The position numbers were made by a program, and so were the translations under genes. Positions 1 through 9,228 of a stretch of DNA of 64,000 nucleotides are shown here, one piece after another. This stretch comes from Nitrospirota bacterium. GTDB taxonomy: Bacteria; Nitrospirota; 9FT-COMBO-42-15; HDB-SIOI813. The stretch lies in assembly GCA_020851375.1 (NCBI GenBank), contig JADZCV010000025.1, forward strand, positions 100,212 through 164,211, written 5' to 3'. How positions within the stretch are numbered: the stretch's first letter is position 1; every line of letters starts with the position of its first letter. The notes under the pieces were generated by a model. The model made no database searches, had not been told where the DNA came from, and saw only the letters and a program-made list of their open reading frames with translations.

Positions 1-2
1 CT

Positions 3-1448
3 GTGCTGAAAGAAAATGGTCATGAGACCAGGATCCTTCACTTCAATGAAGAGATGAATTTCCCGGTGGATATGACTGTGCTTGAAAAAAATATCCTGGA
101 TTTTGACCCCCAACTTATAGCTTTTTCATCAGTCAGCAATCAGTTTCGCTATGTAAAGCAGATGGCTTCCTTCATCAAACAGAGGTGGGACATACCCATT
201 CTCTGCGGCGGAATCCATGCCACCATTGCCTCGGAAAAGGTCTTGCAACTTGGCACTATTGATATGATATGCCGCGGAGAAGGAGAATACCCGACTCTCG
301 AATTGGTAGAGAAGATGGAGAAGGGGGAGGATTACACGACCATCCTCAATATGGGTTTCAGAAAAAATGGTGGAACGACGATCAATCCAATACGTCCCCT
401 GATTGATGTGGAGACCTATGACACGCTCCCCTTCCCGGACAGGGATGGTTTTGATTTCAGAGAGATTGTAAAGAAGAAGCGGGGTTGGGCCAATGTCATG
501 GCCAGCCGGGGATGCCACATGAACTGTACGTATTGTGTAAACCACTATTATCATAAGATGTACTCTCCTTTCCATACCACGGCAGAAAACCTACGGTACA
601 GAAAGATTGGTACAGTACTAAGAGAAATAGAAGAGATGCTGGACAAATATCCAGAAATTACCCTGATTAACTTTGATGATGATATTTTCACGCTGGATAA
701 GGAATGGTTATCCCAGTTCTGTGAGGCATACCCAAAAAAAATCAAACTCCCATTTGCCTGTAATGTCTATCCTACAAACATTAATCAAGAGACTGCCAGT
801 ATGCTTGCTAAGGCTGGCTGTGCAGAAATAAAGATCGGCCTTGAGTCTGGAAGTGAGCGTGTAAGGCGTCAGATATTAAAACGTCCAAGCCGTGACAGTG
901 TCAATACAGATGCCTTTGTAGTGGCTGAAGAAGCCGGCATACGTTCCTGGTCATTCAATATGATTGGTGTCCCTACTGAGACCAGGGAAGAGATGTTAAT
1001 GACAGCCAAACTCAATGCGAAAGTCAGACCTTATATCGTGCGTTGCTCCATATTCTACCCCTATGAGGGAACGGACCTGTATCGCTATTCTGCAGAGAAT
1101 CAACTGCTGCATGAAGAACGGGCGGAGAATATCTCCTCTCACCTCGAGGATACCGTGCTGGATATGCCCCAATTGCCGAGGGAAGATATATTGATGTTTA
1201 AAACTATGTTCAAGTGGTATGTTGATGCCCATAGTGATATAGAGGCAGCACCAATCTTCCAGATACTTATCTCTCATTTTGAAAGACTACCAAAAGAGGA
1301 GTGGTCTTCCGGCAGGGCCAAAGAGCTGTTTCAGAGTGTGGATCAGTCATTAGATATGCTTCTTCGGGCATTAAAGATGGAGCATTATGCAACCCGCCGG
1401 CACCTGGACTTGAATTTTACAAAAAAACTCAACTACGAATTGCCTTAG
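3..1448 (+). CDS. B12-binding-type radical SAM protein, 5' end cut by window edge
   Basis: The reading frame is open to the first codon of the window, so the true start lies upstream and the GTG at 3 is probably internal. Residues 1-110 look like the end of a cobalamin-binding Rossmann domain (CGGIHAT near 68-74, RGEGE near 91-95). The radical SAM cluster motif follows as C171-x3-C175-x2-C178. This layout matches the BchE/P-methyltransferase-like B12 radical SAM class, whose members methylate or rearrange unactivated carbons using a [4Fe-4S] cluster and SAM. It lies 14 bases before a sugar nucleotidyltransferase, so a role in sugar or lipid tailoring is inferred. The substrate cannot be read from the sequence. 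Confidence 0.85.
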   Translation: MLKENGHETRILHFNEEMNFPVDMTVLEKNILDFDPQLIAFSSVSNQFRYVKQMASFIKQRWDIPILCGGIHATIASEKVLQLGTIDMICRGEGEYPTLELVEKMEKGEDYTTILNMGFRKNGGTTINPIRPLIDVETYDTLPFPDRDGFDFREIVKKKRGWANVMASRGCHMNCTYCVNHYYHKMYSPFHTTAENLRYRKIGTVLREIEEMLDKYPEITLINFDDDIFTLDKEWLSQFCEAYPKKIKLPFACNVYPTNINQETASMLAKAGCAEIKIGLESGSERVRRQILKRPSRDSVNTDAFVVAEEAGIRSWSFNMIGVPTETREEMLMTAKLNAKVRPYIVRCSIFYPYEGTDLYRYSAENQLLHEERAENISSHLEDTVLDMPQLPREDILMFKTMFKWYVDAHSDIEAAPIFQILISHFERLPKEEWSSGRAKELFQSVDQSLDMLLRALKMEHYATRRHLDLNFTKKLNYELP

Positions 1449-1462
1449 AAAGGAGATGTTCA

Positions 1463-2215
1463 ATGCAAGTCTTAATCCTATGTGGTGGTAAAGGGACCCG
1501 TGCGTATCCTTATACAGAGCATTTACCGAAACCGATGCTCCCTATCAATGGCCAACCAATTCTAATCCATGTGATGCGGATATTCGCTGAACAGGGACAT
1601 AAGGAATTCATATTATCCTTAGGTTATAGAAAAGAGGTCATCATAGATTATTTTGACCGAAAGACCCTGGATTGGGATATCCAGTTTGTAGATACAGGTG
1701 AGGAGACAGACACAGGGGGGCGTATTGAGAAATGCAGGCACCTGCTTAGGGACACATTTTTTGCAACGTACGTGGATGGCCTTTCGGATATCTCGTTGGA
1801 CAAACTCATCCGCTTCCATAAGTCACATAATGGGTTGGCAACAATTACGAGCGTTCCCCTCATATCTCAATATGGGACGCTGGATTGTGATGAATCAGGA
1901 AAGATCATTGCCTTTAAAGAAAAGCCGGTCCTTAGGGAACACTGGATCAATGCCGGTTTTTTTGTCTTTAATCCAGATGTGTTTAACCACTGGGAAGGGG
2001 GTAACCTGGAGAGGCAGGTCTTTCCATCTCTATTGAAAAAAGGGTTACTCTATACCTACAGACACGACGGTTTCTTTAAATCTATGGATACCTATAAGGA
2101 TCAGCAGGAAATAGAACAGATGTATCAGGAGGGGAAGGTTTTATGGAAAGACCGGCAAGAGGAGGATCAGTCGTGGGACAAGACAATTTCTGGCAAAATA
2201 GAAGCGTCTTTATAA
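1463..2215 (+). CDS. rfbF: Glucose-1-phosphate cytidylyltransferase-like nucleotidyltransferase
   Basis: A 250-residue protein of the RfbF type, which makes CDP-glucose from CTP and glucose-1-phosphate. The signature GGKGTR near residues 8-13, LPKPML just after, and a [10 protein letters not shown] segment fit the family, whose usual length is about 257. ATG 1463 is preceded by AGGAG at 1451-1455. An open frame extends further upstream inside the preceding gene, but the family alignment begins at this ATG. The next gene is the matching CDP-glucose 4,6-dehydratase and overlaps it by 43 bases, so the pair probably supplies CDP-4-keto-6-deoxyglucose. CTP specificity is inferred from family and neighbour. 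Confidence 0.85.
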   Translation: MQVLILCGGKGTRAYPYTEHLPKPMLPINGQPILIHVMRIFAEQGHKEFILSLGYRKEVIIDYFDRKTLDWDIQFVDTGEETDTGGRIEKCRHLLRDTFFATYVDGLSDISLDKLIRFHKSHNGLATITSVPLISQYGTLDCDESGKIIAFKEKPVLREHWINAGFFVFNPDVFNHWEGGNLERQVFPSLLKKGLLYTYRHDGFFKSMDTYKDQQEIEQMYQEGKVLWKDRQEEDQSWDKTISGKIEASL

Positions 2216-3159
2216 CGGGATGCACGGGTCTTCTCGGCTCATGGCTGACTAAGACCCTTTTGGACAGGGGCGCTAACATCGTTGGCCTGATCAGAGATAA
2301 CGTTCCCAATTCGAATCTCTATCGCTTCAGATTGGAAGATAAGATAAATAGTGTCAGAGGTGCATTGGAGGATTATTCTATACTTGAACGATGCCTCAAT
2401 GAATATGAAGTGGATACCGTATTCCATTTAGGGGCGCAGGCTATTGTAGGCGTGGCAAACAGAAATCCTCTCTCTACCTTTGAGACAAACATTAAAGGGA
2501 CATGGAATATCCTTGAGGCCTGTCGCCGGAATTCCAAGGTAAAGCGCATTGTCGTGGCCTCCAGTGATAAGGCATACGGCCAGCATGAGCAGTTACCCTA
2601 TAAAGAAGACTTTCCCCTTCATGGTATGCATCCCTATGATGTCTCAAAGAGTTGTACTGATCTGATTGCCTACACCTACTACAATACTTACAAGTTGCCT
2701 GTATGTGTCACTCGATGCGGAAATATTTATGGAGGGGGGGATCTGAATTTTAACCGGATTATTCCCGGCACCATTCAATCCGTCCTGAGTGGCAAACCAC
2801 CTGTTATCAGAAGCGATGGGTCATTCGTACGCGACTACATCTACGTTCAGGATATTGTTTATGCCTATCTTGTCCTGGCGGAAAAGATGGATAACTTAAA
2901 TATTCAGGGGGAGGCCTTTAATTTCAGTAATGAACACCCGGTCAGTGTTACGGAGATCGTCCAGGCAATACTTAAAGTGATGAAGCGGGAAGATCTTGCC
3001 CCAGTCATTATGAATGAGGCGACAAATGAGATCAAATACCAATATCTGACTTCAGAAAAGGCCCGGACTATATTAAATTGGAAGCCTCAGTATACGCTTG
3101 ATCAGGGTTTGATGGATACCCTTCATTGGTATGAAGGGTATTTTAGGGATGTCTCTTAA
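2173..3159 (+). CDS. rfbG: CDP-glucose 4,6-dehydratase-like SDR protein
   Basis: Extended short-chain dehydrogenase with the NAD-binding ITGCTGLLG near residues 14-22 and an intact YxxxK active site (HPYDVSK, Y155/K159). The opening [11 protein letters not shown] resembles RfbG, which converts CDP-glucose to CDP-4-keto-6-deoxyglucose. Two starts compete. ATG 2143 has AGGAGG 9 bases upstream. GTG 2173 has GAGGAGG at 2159-2165, 7 bases upstream, and gives the family-like N-terminus, so I prefer it. Either way the gene overlaps the cytidylyltransferase, which implies translational coupling. GDP-mannose or dTDP-glucose dehydratases are less likely, given the RfbF-type partner. Confidence 0.83.
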   Translation: MGQDNFWQNRSVFITGCTGLLGSWLTKTLLDRGANIVGLIRDNVPNSNLYRFRLEDKINSVRGALEDYSILERCLNEYEVDTVFHLGAQAIVGVANRNPLSTFETNIKGTWNILEACRRNSKVKRIVVASSDKAYGQHEQLPYKEDFPLHGMHPYDVSKSCTDLIAYTYYNTYKLPVCVTRCGNIYGGGDLNFNRIIPGTIQSVLSGKPPVIRSDGSFVRDYIYVQDIVYAYLVLAEKMDNLNIQGEAFNFSNEHPVSVTEIVQAILKVMKREDLAPVIMNEATNEIKYQYLTSEKARTILNWKPQYTLDQGLMDTLHWYEGYFRDVS

Positions 3160-3979
3160 ACCAGGTGTTAAAACTACGTTTGTAATTGGACTACCGAGGT
3201 CTGGCACAACTTTGCTGGCATACATGCTTGCCGGAGGGGGTGGTGTTTTGTCTTTAAGCGAACCATTCCTTTCACTATCCGCGCGTCGCCATAGATTGCT
3301 TAATTGGCTATACTTCCCTGAAATTCTAAAGTGCCGAATCAATCCACCCATGGATTGCAATGAGGAAGATTTCCTACATTATTTAAAGGGCTTCTCTAAC
3401 AAACTCGGACTCTCGTCACTGGTCATCAAGGAGACATATCGCCTGGCCCCTTACCTGGAAAACAGGGCGTTGATGAACTATATAGCAACCTGTGGCGATC
3501 CGGTAGCAGCGATTATGCGACACCCCTACGACACAGCCAGTTCAACACTCCTGTGGGCCCGTCATCAATTACGGGGGGTACCTGGAATAGTAAATCGAAT
3601 TGTCGTTCCCCGCTTTCCGGAATTTTCGGACGACCGTCAGGTCGTTGAGTGGTTTGCAAGAAACTGGGTAAGCTTTGCAGACTGGTGCAAACGTACGCAG
3701 CCTTTTATCATCAAATACGAAGATCTCGTGAGGAACCCAGGCCCTGCGTTGGAGATGCTTTGTGAACGATGTGCCATTCCTTTTACCCCCAAAATGCTTG
3801 ATAATAACTCCCCCCGCTTCTTTTCCGGCATGAGTGGCGATCCCGGAGGGATGAATAAGCACAGAAAGAAGCTTAACGTGAGGCCGGTAGGCCGGAGCGA
3901 CGATCTGAAGCCGGAATTTCTGGATATTATAAAGAAGACATGCGGCGAGGCTGCAGAGGAAATGGGGTACACACTATAA
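3149..3979 (+). CDS. PAPS-dependent sulfotransferase
   Basis: About 276 residues with the 5'-phosphosulfate loop GLPRSGTT near residues 14-21 and a 3'-phosphate segment [13 protein letters not shown] in the middle. These are the two PAPS-binding elements of the sulfotransferase fold. It should move sulfate from PAPS to a hydroxyl or amino group, presumably on a sugar of this locus. It overlaps the dehydratase gene by 11 bases. ATG 3131 in the same frame is an alternative start. Neither start has a strong ribosome site, though AAGGG lies at 3134-3138. No membrane segment is visible, so cytoplasmic action before export is likely. Confidence 0.82.
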   Translation: MSLKPGVKTTFVIGLPRSGTTLLAYMLAGGGGVLSLSEPFLSLSARRHRLLNWLYFPEILKCRINPPMDCNEEDFLHYLKGFSNKLGLSSLVIKETYRLAPYLENRALMNYIATCGDPVAAIMRHPYDTASSTLLWARHQLRGVPGIVNRIVVPRFPEFSDDRQVVEWFARNWVSFADWCKRTQPFIIKYEDLVRNPGPALEMLCERCAIPFTPKMLDNNSPRFFSGMSGDPGGMNKHRKKLNVRPVGRSDDLKPEFLDIIKKTCGEAAEEMGYTL

Positions 3980-3996
3980 GGGCCGACTTTACAGTT

Positions 3997-5286
3997 ATGG
4001 GACAAACCACACATAAATATCTCACAAAATATCTTCAGAATCACAGCATTCACCGAGGTTCTGTTTTGGTCCTTGGGAATAATCCAAAATCTTTAGCTTT
4101 CCAGTTGGAGCAACTTGGATTTGACGTGCAGAGCATGCCCCTTGACCATTTGAGAAATATGGTGCGAAATCCTGAAATAATTATGAATAATCTTACAAAA
4201 ACTTTCGACATCGTTATATTAGATGATCTACTCCAATACCTGCCCAATCCTAACTCGGTCATTAAATACTTAAAGAAACAGATGGCAAGAGGTGGAATCC
4301 TTATTGTTACGAGTCCCAATGCCGTAAGGGGAAAAATCAGGCTAAAAATATTGATGGGCAAGAATTCATATCCTCTTTTATATAGCGGAAATGGCAGTGA
4401 CAGTATTGTATTTGATTATACCAATGCCTTTTATCGGGAAAGTACGTTGGAAGAAATAAGAACGCTATTGTCAAAGGAGTCATTCTATGTTATTACAGCT
4501 TACTTTTTTAATAGGAATAGTGATGGGAATCAAGACAAGCATATCTTAAGATATTTTTATCGAATGCTGCAAAAAATCATACCTTCATTCAGAAACGATT
4601 TTTTTCTGATGGCCAGGGGAAATTTTTCAACAGATTTACCTACTATTAATAAAATGGATGATTTCAAACTTACAAGTATGCATGTATTCAACTCCAAGTG
4701 GCTTTATAACTATGAAACTCCAACATTATTCAACCGTTTTTTTACCAGGCGATGGGATATAGAAGTTTTTAAACAACTACCTGTAAATGTCAGTTCTTTG
4801 CGGATTTTGGATGTTGGTTGCGGATGGGGACGTCTTTTAACTGCATTTGCTGATGCCGGAGCGCTACATTTGGCAGGTATGGATATAGCTCCCCGAATGG
4901 TTGACCTTGTACGGCAGCGCCTTTTTGAACGGGGTGTAACGGCAGAGGTGAAAGTAGGTGATGCTGAGGATGCTATTCCCTGGGAAGATGAATCCTTTGA
5001 TGTGATAACCCTGACAGGATCTCTTCATCATTTTTATCGGCCTTTTGATGCTCTTAGGGAAATGTATAGAGTACTGAATAAGAACGGGCTTTTAATAATC
5101 ACGGACCCGTTGTTCTTTCCCCCGATAAGGCAAATACTTAATTACCTCCTGACTTTTAAAGCTGCACAAGGTGACTATCGTTTCTATACTCCCCATGAAG
5201 TATCAGAAATGTTAGTTTCAATGGGTTTTACAATGAATAAAAAACAACAATGGATCAATTCGTTCCTTGTTAGTGCTTTGAAATAG
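3997..5286 (+). CDS. Double-domain protein: pseudo-methyltransferase + class I SAM methyltransferase
   Basis: A 429-residue protein from ATG 3997, 17 bases after the sulfotransferase stop. The track-style start at 3940 would overlap that gene and adds an unconvincing N-terminus. Residues 1 to about 215 match the recurring domain also found at 8630-9228, 15269-16045 and 22180-22953. The shared landmarks are VLVLGNNPK, FDIVILDDLLQ, GGILIVTSPNAVRG and the closing LRSxxFVAA-like RNDFFLMARG. The second half is a normal class I methyltransferase with motif I DVGCGWGRL from residue 272, a GDAED segment and a LHHFYRP segment. The C-terminal half is probably an active O-, N- or C-methyltransferase. 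The N-terminal half lacks a clear GxGxG SAM loop. Confidence 0.8.
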   Translation: MGQTTHKYLTKYLQNHSIHRGSVLVLGNNPKSLAFQLEQLGFDVQSMPLDHLRNMVRNPEIIMNNLTKTFDIVILDDLLQYLPNPNSVIKYLKKQMARGGILIVTSPNAVRGKIRLKILMGKNSYPLLYSGNGSDSIVFDYTNAFYRESTLEEIRTLLSKESFYVITAYFFNRNSDGNQDKHILRYFYRMLQKIIPSFRNDFFLMARGNFSTDLPTINKMDDFKLTSMHVFNSKWLYNYETPTLFNRFFTRRWDIEVFKQLPVNVSSLRILDVGCGWGRLLTAFADAGALHLAGMDIAPRMVDLVRQRLFERGVTAEVKVGDAEDAIPWEDESFDVITLTGSLHHFYRPFDALREMYRVLNKNGLLIITDPLFFPPIRQILNYLLTFKAAQGDYRFYTPHEVSEMLVSMGFTMNKKQQWINSFLVSALK

Positions 5287-5300
5287 CAGCAAAAAAATCT

Positions 5301-6446
5301 ATGACTTCAATCAGCAAGAAGATTAAAAATGGGACCCATGTTCTTCGTTCTGTTCTGCAGGCCCCGAAACCAGAGGATTTCTTTTTCCTAACGTTTGCCA
5401 TAACCTATCTCTGCAGTTCAAAATGCACGATGTGCAATATATGGCAGAAGTACAAGGAAGATCCTCATAAAAACAAAGAAGAATTAAACGTTCAAGAGAT
5501 CAGGGAAGCATTCAGCAGATCAAATATTCTGAAGAAAGCCCGAATAATCCTTATAACGGGAGGCGAGCCGTTTCTCAAAAGAGATTTCAGTGACATAATT
5601 CTTTTTTTCAATGAACTCAATCCTACAGCTTCTATTATTATAGCTTCAAACGGACTAAGTCCTGATCTCATTAGTGATAAATTGAGAAATATAAGGCAGG
5701 CCCTGGTGAAGCGGGGGAACAAGGATGTCGTGATAGGGGTAGGCGTGTCACTGGATGGGATGGAGGAAACCCATGATAGAGTAAGGGGAGTAAAGGGGTC
5801 TTTCAAGAACGCATTAAAGACAGTGGAAGTCATAAGGAATATAGAGGGAATATTCACCGGACTCTCCTTTACATTTACCCCCGAGAACTTTAGAGAATTT
5901 TATTCTGTCCGCGAGCTGGCAAAAGAAATGAAGTTGGGTCTCACTTTCCAGTTTGCCCAGACAAGTGGTCATTATTACGAGAATAAGGATATACATTTCA
6001 ATTGGAACCGGAAACAAATTGACGAAGTGAGAGATATTTTAAAAAAGACAAGGTATTTTGATGTAATCCGCAAAGGATTTTTTGATTATGGGACCAGCCA
6101 GGCGCTCAAGGACCGTTTGCTGAGTTACAATCGTTTTTTTCTGGAACATGTCCTTGAGTATCAGCTTCATCAAGAGAGGCATTTTAATTGTTTTTCGGGA
6201 ACACATTCATGTTTTCTCGACCCCTATGGCAACGTTTATCCATGTATCCCCCTTGAAAAAAAAATAGGAAATATTTGTGAAAATAATTTCGACGATCTGT
6301 GGACATCTCCCATGGTGAATGAAATCAGGGAACATATATCGCAGCGGCAGTGCCACTGCTGTTCATTCTGTGATATCCCGAACTCGCTCCCAAGAAATCT
6401 GTGCGTGATCACGTCCAACCTGAAGAACATATTGATGTCAGGATAA
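5301..6446 (+). CDS. Radical SAM/SPASM protein
   Basis: A 381-residue radical SAM enzyme. The cluster motif CSSKCTMC sits near residues 38-45, the SAM-contact GGEP near 85-88, and a C-terminal SPASM-like region with many Cys (CIPLEKKIGN, then CHCCSFCDIP) carries auxiliary Fe-S clusters. SPASM enzymes include peptide-modifying and sugar/aminoglycoside-modifying proteins, such as dehydrogenases, epimerases and dehydratases. No precursor peptide is seen nearby, while glycan genes lie on both sides, so a carbohydrate or nucleotide-sugar substrate is inferred. ATG 5301 follows the previous stop by 14 bases. Confidence 0.85.
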   Translation: MTSISKKIKNGTHVLRSVLQAPKPEDFFFLTFAITYLCSSKCTMCNIWQKYKEDPHKNKEELNVQEIREAFSRSNILKKARIILITGGEPFLKRDFSDIILFFNELNPTASIIIASNGLSPDLISDKLRNIRQALVKRGNKDVVIGVGVSLDGMEETHDRVRGVKGSFKNALKTVEVIRNIEGIFTGLSFTFTPENFREFYSVRELAKEMKLGLTFQFAQTSGHYYENKDIHFNWNRKQIDEVRDILKKTRYFDVIRKGFFDYGTSQALKDRLLSYNRFFLEHVLEYQLHQERHFNCFSGTHSCFLDPYGNVYPCIPLEKKIGNICENNFDDLWTSPMVNEIREHISQRQCHCCSFCDIPNSLPRNLCVITSNLKNILMSG

Positions 6447-6501
6447 GACAGTGTGGGAACGCTCGAATGATTGAATCGTAAATGAAAAGAGGTTATAAAA
6501 A

Positions 6502-7344
6502 ATGTTAAGGCGGTTTTCAAAACTAATAAAGGTGATGCACATGAATAAAGAAGATAAATTAAATCATGCAGATGAGATACGCACAGACAAACACGGAACA
6601 CTCTGCGATGAAACTCCCGAACAGAAAGCTATCCTTCACAGGGTCTCGGAAGTCGAATGGTATCATTCTATTGATCTTGGGCATGGGGTGGTGACACGGG
6701 GATTATTTGATCACCGTCCTCTGCTGCCGCACTATCATCTTCCGGAGAATTTAAAAAATATGCGGGTTCTCGATGTGGCTACTTATGACGGATTTTGGGC
6801 ATTTGAGTTTGAAAAGCGGGGAGCTGCCGACGTCGTGGCTATGGATATAAAAACCTGGAATGATATTGATATACCACCCCGTATCAGGGCCGGAGCTTCA
6901 AAAGAGATATTGAATACTGAGATGGGAACAGGGTTCAATATTGCCAGGGATATCCTTGGTTCAAAGGTCCAACGGGAAATAATGAATGTTTATCACCTTA
7001 GTCCTGAATGGAGGGGCAAGTTCGATTTTGTGTTTTGCGGTGACTTGTTGCTGCATTTAATGAATCCCATGAAAGCGCTTCAGAACATTCACAGTGTCGT
7101 GTCAGGCTATGCCTACATAGTTGATGTGTTCAATCCGGAATTTGGCGAAGATGATTCAAATGCAATTCTGCGCTATGCAGGCGGTACCAGCAGAATGGTG
7201 TGGTGGAATTTCGGTCTTGGCAGCTTAAAAAAGATGATAAAAGATGCCGGATTTACGAAAGTCGAGGTAATCAGTAAATTTGAATTTAGTGTACAGGGAC
7301 AGAAAGAAAAACACTGGCATGTCGCATTCAAGGCTTATCCGTAG
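6502..7344 (+). CDS. CmoB/DUF1698-like SAM methyltransferase
   Basis: About 280 residues with WYHSIDLGHGVVTRG near residues 52-66 and VLDVATYDGFWAFEFE as motif I. This combination resembles the tRNA mo5U34 transferase CmoB/DUF1698 group and its many relatives in glycan and natural-product loci. HWHVAFKA closes the fold. Context argues for a small-molecule or sugar substrate rather than tRNA. ATG 6502 has GAGG about 11 bases upstream. An in-frame ATG at 6541 with AAGGTG upstream is an equally good start and would remove 13 residues. Confidence 0.78.
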   Translation: MLRRFSKLIKVMHMNKEDKLNHADEIRTDKHGTLCDETPEQKAILHRVSEVEWYHSIDLGHGVVTRGLFDHRPLLPHYHLPENLKNMRVLDVATYDGFWAFEFEKRGAADVVAMDIKTWNDIDIPPRIRAGASKEILNTEMGTGFNIARDILGSKVQREIMNVYHLSPEWRGKFDFVFCGDLLLHLMNPMKALQNIHSVVSGYAYIVDVFNPEFGEDDSNAILRYAGGTSRMVWWNFGLGSLKKMIKDAGFTKVEVISKFEFSVQGQKEKHWHVAFKAYP

Positions 7345-7404
7345 CACCCGAAAACCTTAAATAATCCTTACAGGGCTTCCTCATTAATTCACTATGCAGA
7401 GATT

Positions 7405-9228
7405 ATGGGACTGAAGATCGCTATTACATCAACAGTGAGCTGGCCTTATGTCCGGAGAGGGAGCCGCATTACATATGAACTTGCCGTCTATCTTGCTAAA
7501 CAGGGACATGAGGTTCATTATATCAGCACAAAACCGGGGAATGTCAGCAGAATGAAGGCGCAGGATGGAATTGATGCGGAATATTACCGGCTCATTGAAC
7601 ACCCACTACTCAATGTATGCAGAATACAGAAATTCGATACCTTCTCTCTTTCATGTCTTGGTGCACTTCTTAAGAACGATTATGACATTGTGCAAACAAC
7701 GTTTCCCATGGATGCCTTTGCTGCCAGTATTTACAGATCAATTAAAGGGACTCCTTTTGTGCATTATATGTTCGATAGATTTTATCCCAGATATTACATC
7801 ACCCCATATGGGAAATTGGTATTTAACAGGTGTATAAGGACCGCCTCCCGAATAGGAACAATAAGCAGCTTTATCAGAGATGACCTAAAGGAGAAATTTG
7901 GTGTTGAAGGAGTTGTGATCCCCGGTACGGTAGATACCGAGCAATTTACACTTTGCAAAGACAAGGATTTCAGTACTCCCTGTATACTGTCAACTTCATC
8001 GCTCCAGGAGCCAAGAAAGCGGGTTGACCTCCTTGTCAGGGCCTTTGAGCGACTCCTTGATCACATGCCGAATGCAGTATTGAAACTCTCCGGCCATACT
8101 GTTCCGGAAAGAACGACAACACTCCTTCAGTCTGTCAGTTCACGAACGCGAAAGTCTATTGAGATACTGGGGGTAGGCAGACGTGAAGACTTGCCCTCGC
8201 TTTACCGGAATGCGGCTATTTCCGTTTTGCCTTCAGTAAATGAGGCTTTTGGATTAGTCATCCTTGAATCTCTCGCCTCCGGTACTCCCGTTGTAGGCAC
8301 AAGAAGCGGCGGCATTCCTGGCATTCTCAATGATCCAAAAACAGGGGTTCTGTTTGAAGAAACAGACGGACCTGAAGAACTATCCAAAGCACTGATTAAG
8401 GGACTGGAGCTGAGCCGTGATCCAGAAACGAGAATGAGGTGCCGCAACCATGCTGAACAATATTCGTGGAGCAGGATAGGGCCGCTATATGAAAAACTCT
8501 ATTCAGATGTCCTCAATGGCAGACGGCCGGGAAAATCCGGTATAGTGAAAAAAAAGATGGCGTCAAAGAAGATCCCGGCATCCGCTGAGAGTGTGGGAAT
8601 ACATTTAAATTACCGATCAAACAAGAAGTCATTAAGTTGTCTTTTTGATGATGCCATTGACGAGTTAGATATTGATTATGACAATTATTACAGGATCGAT
8701 CTTTATAAACCATATTGCACATACGTTTTGGGGTGGTTGTTTGATCATGGGGTACGAAAAGGCAATGTTCTTGTTGTCGGCTTCTTCACGCGTCCTTTGA
8801 AGGCATTACTGGAGAAGTGTGGTTTTATTGTCAGGGAGGCCGGGATTGCACAAGGAGACGAATCATTGGAAGATATACCCGGGACCTATGATGTCATAAC
8901 CTGCGACGACATCATTCAGCACTGTGAACATCCAGGAATAATACTTCAGGTGCTGAGAGACAAGCTGAATCCCGGCGGGAAGATCCTGCTTACAACGGGA
9001 AATGCCGCAAATGTGAGTGAAGTGGAGAAATTAATAACTGACGCAGGTTTTTCTATAAGCCAGAGCGGGTATATGATGAAAGAAAAAGCCATTGCAGGAA
9101 GTCTGTTTCCACCCCCTGTTCGTTTATACTTTTATAAAAATTTGTACTATTTTGCTCAAAGGGCATTTCCCCGTATGAGAAGTCATTTCTTTGTCGCAGC
9201 GAGTAGAAAATCAATGTCACAAGTATGA
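7405..9228 (+). CDS. GT4 glycosyltransferase fused to a pseudo-methyltransferase domain
   Basis: A 607-residue fusion. Residues 1 to about 385 are a GT-B retaining GT4 enzyme of the local paralog family: opening SWPYVRRGSRITYELA, then the ExxxxxxxE donor-phosphate motif EAFGLVILE near residues 279-287, followed by SGTPVVGTRSGGIPGI. Residues from about 410 carry the locus-specific domain LFDDAIDELDI, then VLVVGFFTRP, TYDVITCDDIIQ and a closing MRSHFFVAASR. This copy lacks the roughly 45-residue stretch that other copies have between TTPN and the final helix. The GT half probably adds one sugar to a lipid-linked glycan. The C-terminal half has lost the canonical SAM loop, so binding or scaffolding is as likely as methylation. 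Confidence 0.82.
   Translation: MGLKIAITSTVSWPYVRRGSRITYELAVYLAKQGHEVHYISTKPGNVSRMKAQDGIDAEYYRLIEHPLLNVCRIQKFDTFSLSCLGALLKNDYDIVQTTFPMDAFAASIYRSIKGTPFVHYMFDRFYPRYYITPYGKLVFNRCIRTASRIGTISSFIRDDLKEKFGVEGVVIPGTVDTEQFTLCKDKDFSTPCILSTSSLQEPRKRVDLLVRAFERLLDHMPNAVLKLSGHTVPERTTTLLQSVSSRTRKSIEILGVGRREDLPSLYRNAAISVLPSVNEAFGLVILESLASGTPVVGTRSGGIPGILNDPKTGVLFEETDGPEELSKALIKGLELSRDPETRMRCRNHAEQYSWSRIGPLYEKLYSDVLNGRRPGKSGIVKKKMASKKIPASAESVGIHLNYRSNKKSLSCLFDDAIDELDIDYDNYYRIDLYKPYCTYVLGWLFDHGVRKGNVLVVGFFTRPLKALLEKCGFIVREAGIAQGDESLEDIPGTYDVITCDDIIQHCEHPGIILQVLRDKLNPGGKILLTTGNAANVSEVEKLITDAGFSISQSGYMMKEKAIAGSLFPPPVRLYFYKNLYYFAQRAFPRMRSHFFVAASRKSMSQV

Noticed and set aside
129..575. Long reverse-strand open frames, here and under many other genes
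   Set aside because: They lie fully opposite genes with clear families, have no ribosome sites, and show no recognisable domain.
1301..1462. N-terminal extension of the cytidylyltransferase
   Set aside because: It lies within the radical SAM gene, is not family-like, and ATG 1463 has a good ribosome site.
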